Below, one piece after another: positions 40,401 to 63,670 of a DNA stretch of 64,000 nt. Origin of the DNA: Setophaga petechia (lineage: Eukaryota > Chordata > Aves > Passeriformes > Parulidae); assembly GCA_024362935.1 (NCBI GenBank), contig JANCRA010000009.1:18483572-18547571 (forward strand), written 5' to 3'. Numbering within the stretch: position 1 is the stretch's first letter; each line of letters starts with the position of its first letter. A program made the position numbers and the translations under genes. The notes under the pieces are model-generated. The model was given only the letters and a program-made list of their open reading frames with translations. It did not search any database and had not been told where the DNA came from.

Positions 40401-43400
40401 GATTTTCTCTATCCAGTACTGGTGAAGAGAGGAGCTTTTTTTAGTAGTGGCATAAGCAGTAGCCTCTTTCCTGCTGCCTGTCTGCTAAGAGTATCGATAC
40501 AGAAGTGTGCTGGGACTGGTGCAGCCTGTGCTAGAATTGTCTTGTCACTGTTCCTGTGTCAATTTTGTACGGCTTTGTCTTCATTGTCTCCTGTCTCAAT
40601 TGTCAAATAAAAATTGTTTGAGCGGAGTCTGAGCTAGGAGAATTGCCTGTTACATTTACTGGGAGATCTAAATGACTAAAACCTTTGTTTTTTCTTTTCA
40701 CATGAGTGGTACCCACAGTTTTGTAGTCCCATTCTCTGACATCCAGTAGAACTCCAGTAGAGTGTATAAGATTGGGTTCTATATCTGTATTCCAGCTGTG
40801 TAGATTAGAACTCTACTTGATCATTTAAAAACAAGAACTGAATGCAAAGATGGTGAGAAAAACAGCATGCTAACTTTATGTTGATGACCATAACTTAATT
40901 TCTTGGGGTAAGTACTGGTTTTCTGTTGGGCAAATGAGAGAAAGAAGCAAGGCTGCAGTAGTAACTCTCCTCACCATTAATGGACTTCTGAAAGAAAAGG
41001 ATGTTGGAACGAGCAAAAGATTGTAGGAGGAGATTTGAAATTCAATTTAAATATAAGAGGTGAAATTATATTTTATTGGAAAACTAGCGCATACTTTTAA
41101 AAAACTACCTATTTAGAGCTCCTTTAAAATGTTGGAAAAGTGGAGATAAAACAGGACTATTAGAGTCAACTTACTAAAAAATCCCAACCACGCATCAAGT
41201 TAGCATGCAAAAAGTACTGATTTTTTAAAAACCACAGAATCAAAATCTTGGATAATTCCACTTCAGTAATTCAGCTTTCTGTTGCCTTTAATTGATCTCT
41301 AGATGTATGTTTTGCATAGCAAAAAGAGCAAAATCTTCCCTGCAAAGAGGTGTAATTATTTCCACTTCCTACCCTCTGTCTCATCTCAAATTTCATGGAA
41401 ATAAAACAAGCTGCTACCACTCAGACCTTTTCTACCATTTCAAAGATACCAAGTTAGCATCCCAAAAACTTGACTTTTCCTCTTAGAAATCACAGATGTT
41501 TATGTGCAGGGAGATGCAGCATAAGCCAGGCAGAGGGCACAGACAGAACAGTGCTGTGAGCTGACAGAGCAGAAGCATTTTTCTTTCCACAGTGAAGTGG
41601 TGGCTTTTTCACATATTGGGGCTGGTTGTAAGGTGGAGACCACACCCCAGGGAGTTTGGATATTGTTGTCCAGATGCCCACCAGAAGCTTTTTGTCCTGC
41701 TCATTTGTAGTGTCTCACCATGCACAGCAAGTGCATAGGGAAGAGTACGAGGCACACATGTGATTACATTGTCCAATATATTCTCTCAGCTCCAAGGATT
41801 CCAGAGCCATAAGTAGTATATGCTCTGTTGTATTTCCATTCAGTGATCTCTCTTCCCAGACTGACGAGCCCCAGCCTACCTGATTATTCAGTGTTCAGAC
41901 TCTGATACCTTTTTGCCAAGAAAGCCTTCTCTGAGCTTTCTGCAGTTGTCATTCCTTACTCTTAGTCTTTATGTGTTGATAAAATACTTGTGTTTAGGCT
42001 GGAGAGAGCCTTTTAGAGGGATGGGTGGGGACTTCCAGCCAGCTGAAATTAACTTGCCTAGTAAGAATAAACACATCAGTGAAATGTTTTCATCTCGTTT
42101 TCAGGGCTGGAAATTACGACAAGCTTACCAGTGCAGAGGCAGGAAGGAAAGCGGAAGAGAACTTACCTGTTGCATCAGCAGAGAGCACAAGCTCAAATTC
42201 AAGACAGAGTGAGAGTCACAGGAGAGTGCTTTGCTTTGATAACGTCCTACCCACTCCAGGAGGAAGCACTCAAATTCAGCCTCCTAAGAGTTCATCCCAG
42301 AAAGAAAGAAACGAAAACCCTTTATTTGCTGTGGACTCAACATGCTCCTCTGCTAAGGCACAGGTACCAAAGAGAGACAAAGACAAAACATTGCCCAGAA
42401 TTCTGTGTAGGCCAGAAGTTGGTAGCAACAGAGGCGCATCTGCAAAGGAGCCACAGCCCGAGCGGAAGGTGGCAGCTGCAGGGCTTTCATTAGATCCCTT
42501 CCACAAGACAACGGCAAACAAAGAAAATGAGCTACAAAGGGACACTGATGAAAAGCAGAAGAACCAGGACACTGCCAAACTCTCAAACGGCCAACAGAGC
42601 GTTGCCTTATGGAATGAGAAGACAGTTGCTTCGGTACAAGAGCTGAACAAAAAGCAGGGGTCGCTGTCAACTGGAGCTGGCAGCTGCAAATCATCGGTGT
42701 CTGTTTCTTTGTCCTCGAAGGAGCCCAAGCGAGAAGCTGCGAAAGCTTCCAGCCAAGGCCTGGGCCTGTCCAGTCCCTTCGGCAAGCAGTGTGTGGAGAT
42801 GCTGCAGGACATCCAGTGGCAGAGCCCCACTGCAAAGACGGCTGAGAACGGAGAGCTGCCGGTGCCCCGCACGCCGTCCGGAGTTGGGGACAGGCACACG
42901 GAGGACACCACGGACAGCGTCCGCACGCCCACCTGCCGGCGCTTCCCGGAGGAGAGCGGCACGCCGCGCATCATGGTGCCCCCCGCCACGCCCGACCTGC
43001 CCGCCTGCAGCCCCGCCAGCGAGACGGGCAGCGAGAACAGCGTCAGCATGGCCGCGCACACCCTCATGATCCTGTCGCGCGCCGCCATCGCCAGGACTAG
43101 CACTGCCACCCCCCTCAAGGACAACACCCAGCAGTTCAGGGCTCTCAGGAGCACCGTCAAGAAAAGGAAACCTGAGGACTTAAATGAGGGGGAGAGAAAT
43201 TCTCGTTCTGCAAATAGAAAAGAGCTTCAGAGCTCTCCAACACCATGCAAAAAGAAGAAAATCAAGGCAAGTACAAACATCTACTTCTTCTAATTAAAAT
43301 TCTAAATATATATAAGGTATCTTCATGTGTACTGTTTGTAATGGAAGGGTTCAGAGATGCTAGTGCAAATCCCTGGCATCCTATTTAGATTTTTTCAGTT

Positions 43401-44119
43401 TTTCCAACTTAGCCTCGAGCATACTCTGAACTAAGCTTTAAGATTGGTTTAGTCTTCAGATACATACAAGTAACTCCTACTAACTCTCTAAATAGCCACC
43501 AATGACAGTTACATTATTTCTCCTAAAACCTGAATGAGTTCCTAAATTCCAGGTTTTTGGGTGGAATGTAGGAATTAAGCCAAAGTAAAAGTAGGCCTTA
43601 TTAGAATTCAGGCTGCTCTTGCATCCTTGTGTAGTACCATTAGTGATACTCCCAGTCTCTGTAGTGTGCAGCACTGTGCCTTTGACTTGATAATTTAAAG
43701 GCAAATAGCCAAGGTGTGAGACACAAAAAGGTGTCTTTGCATGTAAATAACAAAAGGAGTATAACTTTGTAATTCCCGTACTTAGCTTTAGCATGTTACT
43801 CAAACACTGAGACTGGAAAATGCTCCTTTCCACAGAGGGGGGCACATGTGAATGGCACATGGCAGTGTCTGAGCTCTTGGGCACATTTGTGCAGGAACAG
43901 ATAAAAGATGGATGGATGGATGGATGGATGGATGGATGGATGGATGGATGGATGGATGGATGAGGAAGAAAAGAATGCTTGCAAACTCTTTAGTTCCCCT
44001 AGATTCGTTGTATTTAACACAGTTACTTTCCTCTCCTACAGAAAAAGAAGCTGCCAAATTCTTTTCCAGCAGGAATGGATGTGGACAAGTTCTTGTTGTC
44101 TTTGCATTACGATGAATGA
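22428..44119 (+). CDS. NPAT: NPAT, coactivator of histone transcription (complete, 18 coding exons)
   Basis: NPAT is the cyclin E-CDK2 substrate that activates replication-dependent histone genes in histone locus bodies. Exons: 22428..22464, 25547..25665, 27292..27352, 28809..28881, 29363..29406, 30125..30355, 30886..30970, 32011..32143, 32632..32723, 32807..32894, 34601..34697, 35132..35263, 36033..37727, 38933..39048, 39142..39250, 40298..40355, 42105..43266, 44042..44119. The sum is 4,410 nt, an open frame of 1,469 codons plus TGA (human 1,427 residues). A LisH domain spans about residues 3-35 ([20 protein letters not shown]). Other conserved blocks are [24 protein letters not shown] with [55 protein letters not shown] and the C-terminal [10 protein letters not shown]. 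Several S/T-P sites fit CDK control. The last intron has a GC donor. Confidence 0.97.
22465..25546 (+). other. NPAT intron 1
   Basis: About 3.1 kb. The first few hundred bases belong to the CpG island; the rest is AT-rich. I see no exon, RNA gene or clear repeat in it. Small open frames around 23.4-23.9 kb lack splice support. Confidence 0.5.
26947..27011. repeat. Long near-perfect hairpin in NPAT intron 2
   Basis: Inner arms 26961-26978 (CTCATTAGTCTGTTACTG) and 26984-27001 pair perfectly over 18 bp around a 5-nt loop. Outer arms 26947-26955 (CAGCATGAT) and 27003-27011 add 9 bp after a 5-nt/1-nt bulge. This makes a 65-nt stem-loop with 27 base pairs, transcribed within NPAT pre-mRNA. A short loop makes a standard miRNA less likely; a fold-back replication event is another explanation. 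Confidence 0.88.
27733..27957 (+). mobile_element. CR1 LINE 3'-end fragment in NPAT intron 3
   Basis: Contains the CR1 tail phrases GGTTCTTCACTGAGAGGGTG, AACAGGCTACCCAGGGAAGT and TTGGGCTCAATGATCCTTAT, and ends in TATTCTATGATTGC. 5'-truncated and non-coding, in the same orientation as NPAT. Confidence 0.9.
29428..29479. repeat. 26-bp tandem duplication in NPAT intron 5
   Basis: Two near-identical copies starting ATGGGATCAGTAG (29428 and 29454), differing at a few positions. They lie just downstream of NPAT exon 5. Confidence 0.75.
30815..30845 (+). mobile_element. Short CR1-like scrap in NPAT intron 6
   Basis: Shares TTGGTCACATGGCTTAGAGT exactly with the CR1 copy near 27.87 kb. Flanking similarity fades at once, so it is either a tiny CR1 remnant or a copied patch. 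Confidence 0.45.
30886..30970 (+). CDS. NPAT: NPAT exon 7 with NAGNAG tandem acceptor
   Basis: The acceptor region reads GAAGCAG|GAGG. Cutting after AAG (exon from 30886) gives T-G-G-L; cutting after CAG (exon from 30889) gives R-G-L. Both keep frame. The longer form matches the mammalian T-G spacing better. The exon ends SPGRRKR, donor GTAAAC. Confidence 0.85.
32895..34600 (+). other. NPAT intron 10
   Basis: About 1.7 kb. A moderately GC-rich patch lies at about 33.0-33.25 kb and a 22-bp duplication at 33.9 kb. Nothing else recognisable. Confidence 0.45.
33902..33945. repeat. 22-bp tandem duplication in NPAT intron 10
   Basis: GGTGGAGATATATATCAAA occurs twice in tandem with a 22-bp period. 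Near-identical copies suggest a recent slippage event. Confidence 0.8.
36033..37727 (+). CDS. NPAT: NPAT exon 13, large central exon
   Basis: 1,695 nt, the largest NPAT exon. It encodes the Ser/Thr/Glu-rich, low-complexity middle region, poorly conserved overall. Its 3' third holds strongly conserved blocks ([18 protein letters not shown] and the [14 protein letters not shown] block) in the region linked with transcriptional activation. Acceptor TTTTACAG at 36032; donor G|GTAATC at 37728. Confidence 0.95.
37728..38932 (+). other. NPAT intron 13
   Basis: About 1.2 kb of AT-rich intron. No repeat or exon recognised. Confidence 0.45.
40356..42104 (+). other. NPAT intron 16
   Basis: About 1.75 kb. 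An AATAAA within CAAATAAAAATTGTTTGAG near 40.6 kb, followed by GT-rich sequence, could act as an intronic poly(A) site. Otherwise nothing recognised. Confidence 0.4.
42105..43266 (+). CDS. NPAT: NPAT exon 17, with GC donor and GC-rich 3' half
   Basis: 1,162 nt. It encodes [28 protein letters not shown], the [19 protein letters not shown] block and a basic stretch ending CKKKKIK. GC content jumps at about 42,780-43,110, with codons ending almost only in G or C, while the exon's ends are AT-richer. The donor is AAG|GCAAGT at 43267; frame to the last exon ([13 protein letters not shown]) demands this cut. A GT two codons on would break the frame. Confidence 0.94.
42780..43110 (+). other. Intragenic CpG island inside NPAT exon 17
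   Basis: A run dense in CG dinucleotides, for example CGCACGCCCACCTGCCGGCG and GTCGCGCGCCGCCATCGCC. It is bounded by ordinary coding DNA on both sides. It could be a methylation-free element, an internal promoter, or a product of GC-biased gene conversion. Confidence 0.7.
43907..43963. repeat. (GATG)n microsatellite in NPAT intron 17
   Basis: About 14 uninterrupted GATG units, ending some 80 bp before the last NPAT exon. Open frames made only of this repeat (MDGW or IHPS) are artefacts. Confidence 0.97.
44042..44119 (+). CDS. NPAT: NPAT last coding exon
   Basis: 26 codons including stop, after CTCTCCTACAG. It encodes [17 protein letters not shown] and the tail LLSLHYDE, nearly identical to mammals. 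This extreme C-terminus is thought to contact FLASH in histone locus bodies. The TGA at 44117-44119 overlaps an AATAAA. Confidence 0.96.
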
Positions 44120-45360
44120 ATAAAAAGAAGTTGAAGTGAGGCCACCTGAAGCTCAGTGGAGCAGTGCTGAGGTTTTGCATGGGAAGAGAAGTTAGCTAAC
44201 TCTAAAGGGCAAGTTGCACTTTCAGTGCACTGAAGTTTCACTTTATAGCAAAGTCGTGCTGATTCTGAAGCAGGTTGCAAAGTGTAAATATCATTGAGTT
44301 GGTATATGTTTATTTTTGAAAAAGCACTTGCATAATTATAGAGCCATTTAAATTGCAAAACTGTAAATTTGTGTAAATTAAGTGTAAGAAAGATTGTACA
44401 TTTCCTGTTAGACCACGTTGTCTGTGTTCTGCTGCTTTCTCTACTTACCCCTCTGAAGCACTCAGCCAGTCTGGTGTTTGTCACTCACCACTCTAAGATG
44501 GGGCAGCTACCTTGGCCACTTCTCATTGTTTTGTTGAATCTGAAAGGGACTTAAATATTCAGCTCTAACTGGCTTGTGCTCACACTCTGTCGTTTCATCA
44601 CTGTCACGCCCATGTTGTAAGGCTTTGAACAAAATAACAAAAATAACAATAGCTAAACACAAGGCCAGTAAAACCTCAAAAAGTATTTCTCATCTGGTGG
44701 AGCTTTTCCCAGCCAGTCATTCATAAAAGAACTTTAATTTGGACAGGCCTTCTCTGTTTACAGTATTTGCTGCTGAATGTCATTCAAATGCAAAAGCTGT
44801 TTTTAGGCAACATATTTTTTGTGTGGGGTCATGCCTCAGTATGAATACTTCAACTGAAGCAATGGCTAAACAAGAATTACAGCGTGTTCTAATGCAAAAG
44901 TCAATTCCCTCACCTTACTGAGGGAAATTACTCTGCTGAGAAATTATATTATCTAACTCTTAAATTTTTAGCCAGACATGGAAGGATTTGCATCTGATTT
45001 TTCTGTTTAACATAGAGGTTGTCATAGCTATTACACAAACTCTCCAAAAGGGGTGCAGGAGGAGCTCAGCCTACATTTTGCTGAATGAGCACACCTTGCT
45101 CCAAAACTACAGAATTTTCTTTACTGGTATTTCTTCTTGTTCTCAAACTGTTGACATCTTTAAAAAAAAATTTGCAAGTTTTCTTGTCAGAGATCTGTAC
45201 AGCAACAGGGCAATGTTTCAGATACAATACAAGGATTCCTAAGGAACCAAGATTATGCAGTAGATGTTTATATTAAACCCATCCAGTAACTAAATACTGC
45301 ATAGCATTTACAGCTTGAATAAATATTTTTGTTTTAATAAAAAGTTGTGTGTCTTGCTAA
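44120..45360 (+). other. NPAT: NPAT 3'UTR
   Basis: About 1.24 kb of AT-rich sequence between the stop codon and a pair of poly(A) signals followed by GTTGTGTGTC. The 3' end is estimated from these signals. Confidence 0.7.
45318..45341 (+). terminator. NPAT poly(A) signals
   Basis: Two AATAAA hexamers (45318-45323 and 45336-45341) with GT-rich sequence right after (GTTGTGTGTCTTGC). Cleavage is expected near 45,355-45,365. Confidence 0.75.
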
Positions 45361-45365
45361 TGTTT

Positions 45366-45812
45366 TTCAGTCCACTAAGCAGCTTTGCAGATACTGAATA
45401 GAAAAGTCCTGGTGGTCAGTTGTTTTTGGAGATGAAGAGTCCAGTATTGAACACTAAGTTCTAATTTCAGGTGTCAAAGGGACTAGGGCAGGCAAGCACC
45501 AAAACTGTCTTAAGCATAAAATGCTTAATAGTGATGGTGACACTAAAATTAATTTGCTGTTTGAGACTGAAGGTTAACTCTTGCCTGGCCATTTACTACC
45601 CACCATAATGTTTCAGCTCAGGCACTCTGGTTCTAATGAAGATGTGAATTATCCATTCACTGTCATAAGAAAAAAATATCTTCAGTACCAAGCTGCTGTC
45701 ATACTGCAAATAATTTTCAGGAGAAAGCAGCCATTTCCAGTAGCAGCACTCTGTGGGTTACCAAGAGAATTCCTTTTCAAGGGCCTTTAAGAAATGATAA
45801 GTCAGTGACAGA
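45366..45812. other. Gap between convergent NPAT and ACAT1 ends
   Basis: About 450 bp between the estimated NPAT and ACAT1 cleavage sites. No gene, repeat or RNA seen. Confidence 0.5.
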
Positions 45813-45832
45813 GGGAGCCATAGTTAACATTC

Positions 45833-45838
45833 TTTATT
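45833..45838 (-). terminator. ACAT1 poly(A) signal
   Basis: AATAAA on the minus strand, about 235 nt past the ACAT1 stop codon. The 3'UTR would run from 46070 down to roughly 45,815. Confidence 0.7.
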
Positions 45839-46070
45839 GTCAGATGTCAAGCCAAAATTAAAATTTGACATTGCTTACTTGTACTGTATAAAAAGTTGAA
45901 CTGATAAAGCAATAAAGGGCCAGTTGTCTGGATCAGTAATCATTGATGCTTTAGGAACTTTTAGAATAGCAGTTACAGAATTCATCCACTGATTGATAAA
46001 TAAGATGTAACAGCTACCACTCAATTTTGATCAGAGAGCTTTTAAGGCTGTGTTTCTGATGCTGCTTGGG

Positions 46071-59898
<13,828 letters not shown>

Positions 59899-60128
59899 GT
59901 TCCCCCCGGCGCCCCTGTCACCTTCACCGCCGCCACCGCCCCCGCCTATAGCCGGTGCCGCCCCGCCCCTTGCCCGCTGCCATTGGCCCCGCGGCGCGGG
60001 ACGGTGCCACACCCGCCCCTGCCATTGGCTAGCGCGGAAGGCGGGTGGCGGCGTCAGAGGGGCTGGCGCGTGCGGTACCCGAGGGCCCCTGCTGCCGCGT
60101 GCGTGGGACCGCCCCAGCCGGGAGCCCC

Positions 60129-60356
60129 GTTGGGCTGGAGATCGGGCGGAATTCCTCCCGGGAAAGGGTGATCGGACATCGCCACGGGATGCCCAGGGAG
60201 GCGGCCCAGTCACCGTCCCTGGAGGTGCTTAAGGAAAGAGTGGGCGTGGCACTGAGTGCCACGGTCTGGGTGACACGGTGAGGCTGGGTCACGGGTTGGA
60301 CTCGGTGTTCCCGGAGGTCTTTTCTGACCGAATGGATTCTGCGGTTCCGCAGCGCC
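60129..60356 (+). mobile_element. CpG-rich CR1 tail abutting the ACAT1 promoter
   Basis: Recognisable CR1 3' region: GGGATGCCCAGGGAGGCGGC, CAGTCACCGTCCCTGGAGGT, GGGTTGGACTCGGTGTTCCC, GGTCTTTTCTGACCGAATGG. It is much richer in CpG than the other CR1 copies here and runs straight into the CpG island, starting about 230 bp upstream of the ACAT1 ATG. Confidence 0.85.
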
Positions 60357-62284
60357 AGGCGCGTTCCTCTCGTCCGGGGACCAGGCGGGGGGGGTGGACA
60401 GCCTGGGATGCCGCGCCGAGAAGGAAAATCGCTGGTAGCGAACCGCATGGAGGCAGCTGGAAAATCCTTGCAGGAAAAGAACCAGCTCCCGGGGGTGTGT
60501 CGTCTCCGCCACCGCCCCTTCTCGGCCCGGCCCTCGCCCGCCCCACGCTTAACTCTGCTGCAGGTTAAGCTGACCTGAGCCGCGGACATTTAATCCCATA
60601 TCGGAAATATCCTGCGCACGACAAGGCCGTGGGTGTGAAAGCGCCGAGTATGGCTGAGCCCGGCACGCTTTGTACCTGGCGTGCCCTTGTGCTGCAGCTG
60701 AGTGCTGCTTTCAGAAGAGTCAGCAACTTAACTCCCCCTAAACCCCTTCCTGCCTGGCCATGGCATAAACCCCGTCCGAATTCAAACGTGGCCGAGAACG
60801 GTCCCGGCAGCTGCCTGCACGGAGCGACTGATGCAGCTCAGCCCCAGCTGACCTCAGATCCCAGTCTCACGGTCCTTGCTGCACTGTGCCTTCTCCCCTC
60901 ACACTCTCTTGTCTCTGAACCTGCATTTGTGCTGGAAGGCCAGCACAAAATCCCTACAGCTGTTTGCCAGCCTGATAGTGCCCCTCTTCAACCTGTCTCT
61001 CCAACACGCACAGAGCTAGGCCAGGAAAAGCCTGGATCTTTCCTGGTCGCTAGCTTTGTATCTCAAAGGAACAGGTTCAGAACACAAAATTACTTTCTCT
61101 GAATTGTGCTGGAGCACACAGTCTAGGACAAGCAATTCTGTATTTGTTTCTGATCAGTCTCTTCTCCTCAACCACTTTTTTAGTCCCTGAAGGAGTTAGT
61201 ATACTGCTACAGTAACCCACAACTGACTGAAGCATTCCCCAGAGCTGAGGTCTGCCAATCACATAAACAAGCATTTACTTGCACCTTTCCTGCCATTTGT
61301 ACCCGAAACTAGAAAAAATGCCAAGAATCAGGCTTTGGATATAGCACTACAAAGCAAAAGTATTTCAACAACCTGTTAACATCCATTTGCTACCTTTTTT
61401 TTAAATATTTGATCTTCACATTGTAGAACTAATATTTGTCAAAACTACTTCAATTGATTTTCTGTTCTACATCTCATTCATTTCCCTGTGAGAGAGGATT
61501 TCACTTTGTCTTTGCTCTCAAAAGTAAAATACTTCTTGCTTTCCATATATATCCAAGGATTCTCCAGACATGCAGCAAGAGGCTGATTGGGATAGGCACT
61601 GGCGAGGGAAGCATTTGGACCCCTTTGCTTCCTTGACTCTCAGTAGCTGATGTTCTAAGGTGGTCTAGTCTAGACCTTTGATTTAGAGACAGTTTTCAAG
61701 TTCAAACCATACATAACATAGGAACTGATAAAAACTGTCTCAGGAAAAACTGAAGGTTTTACTCTGAAAATATATATGTACCATATAGCAAAAACATCTA
61801 GGTTGGATGAAGATCTTTTTCAGAAATAAGTAATGCTGAAAACAAGTAGAACAAAACCCAGAAAATTCTCACTTAACTTGCCTTTACTCCTGCGGTATAA
61901 AGCTCTTTTTCAGGGATATAACCTGCTAACATTCTTTAATTTTTTCATCATCTCTTCTCACCAAGATTGACTATGATGTACTAATTTCAAGGTCACTTTT
62001 GATGTCCAGTCACAGCAGCACACTGTTCTGCTCTTGCTTAGCTCAGCAGGTGGTATTTGCTTTGGCCATGCCCTGGATCCACAGAGGGAAGCAGCAGCTG
62101 CCATTCGTGACTCCAGCTGTTCTTGTTCTTTCTAGACAGGTGTTTAAGGTTGTATGCAGGAGCGGAAGCACAGTATCCAACTGAATTTCCATAGTGGATC
62201 TCCATCACTAAAATAAATGAGGATCAAATGCCAGGCAGCATGTCTACCTAGAGATGTTGAGATATCCAGGGAGTGGATCAAGAG
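60357..62284. other. Intergenic DNA upstream of ACAT1
   Basis: Moderate GC near 60.4-61.0 kb, then AT-rich. Open frames here are short and lack support. No gene or repeat recognised. Confidence 0.5.
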
Positions 62285-62656
62285 CACAAGTGCTGTGAGG
62301 AGCAGCTGAGGGAGCTGAGGTTGTTCAGCTTGGAGAAAAGGAGGCTCAGGGGGATCTCATCACTCTCTGCAACTGCCTGACAGGAGGGTGTAGCCAAGGG
62401 TGGTGAGGTTGGTCTCTTCTAACAAGTAACAAAAAAATGGCCCCAAGTTGTGCCAGGGAAGGTTTAGATTGGATATTAAGAAAAATTTTTTTCATGGAAG
62501 GAGTTGTCAAGCAGTAAAACGGGGAAGTGAGTCACCATCCCTGGACTTAGAAGATGTGGCACTCAGGGACATGGTTTAGTGGTGCCCTTGGCAGTGCTGG
62601 GTTAAGAGTTGGATTCAAGGGTCTTTTCCAGCCTAAACAATTCTATGATTGCATGT
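62285..62656 (+). mobile_element. CR1 LINE 3'-end fragment, intergenic
   Basis: Near-complete CR1 tail: AGCTTGGAGAAAAGGAGGCT, GTTTAGATTGGATATTAAGA, AGTCACCATCCCTGGACTTA, and an end in ACAATTCTATGATTGC. Best preserved of the tails in the window. Confidence 0.95.
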
Positions 62657-63670
62657 TGACAGGTAAAGCAAAGAAGAAAATAAAGCCACATTCTCACTTT
62701 ATTAGAAGAATGAACCAGGTTAAGCCTTTTGTATTTACGTCAACGATTCTACCTAAACTGTGATCAATTTACAGGGGTAGGAGTTGATTCAGCCAAAGAA
62801 CTCCTGCAATAACTGGCTTCTAGAGAACAACTTCTCCTGAAAAATCATTGGGAAAGACTGTATATTGCCCTAAGAGAGGGAAAAAAGTTTTTGGAAATAA
62901 TAGCAACCTGCCATCAAAACTCTTCCCACATGAACTGCCAGTTGGCCAATTGCCATGCCCAGTACTGAGCACTCACTCAAAACCAGTTGTTTATTCCATA
63001 CAAATAGTTCTAAACTCTGCATGTACCAGAGAGCACAAGCCACTGATGGTTAGCTGCTGCACTTAAAGAAGATATTTGAAATGTAAAAAGAGATTCACAT
63101 TAAAAGGCAAGAACAATCAGAGAAGAAAAGCCATTACATTAAAAGCACTCCTTCAGGCAAGTGACTGTTCCCACATCACGATTTACTGCGGGATCAGCTC
63201 CCTGAAGGTCCTGGTGGCAACAACACAGTAACTTTCAGTGATGCACCTTGTAAATAACTTCAGAGACAAATCAACCAAAATATTCAGCAATCCAAGTTCA
63301 TCCCTGTGAGTTGCAGAAACATAATCTTTCTAAAAATGCCATAAACTAAGTTAGGCAACTCCCAGCCACTTTTGGCATGGTAGGCTTTGAAACACTGACT
63401 GAAAGACTACAGCTCATCTTTAAATAGAATTCAGAAGACTAAATAGCTCTACATATAATCTTACATATGTAAAAATTTTTACCAAGAAAAGAATTGGAAG
63501 TCTCCACTTTTGTTTTTAAATTACTCTGATCATAACATCTGTTGGGACTTGAAGTCAGGCAAATTTCACACAGTGGCAATTTTAGGAGTAGCACCTGAAT
63601 TCAACTTAAAAATTTTGTAGGGTGACACACCGAAATACCTTGCTAAATGAGTAGTCTTTTAAATTACATT
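62657..63670. other. Intergenic DNA between ACAT1 and the putative CUL5 end
   Basis: AT-rich, no gene or repeat recognised. Confidence 0.45.

Noticed and set aside
42276..43160. 294-codon minus-strand open frame
   Set aside because: Exact antisense of conserved NPAT exon 17; open because of the GC-rich codons.
43796..44180. Open frames with repeated IHPS or MDGW
   Set aside because: Translations of the GATG microsatellite.
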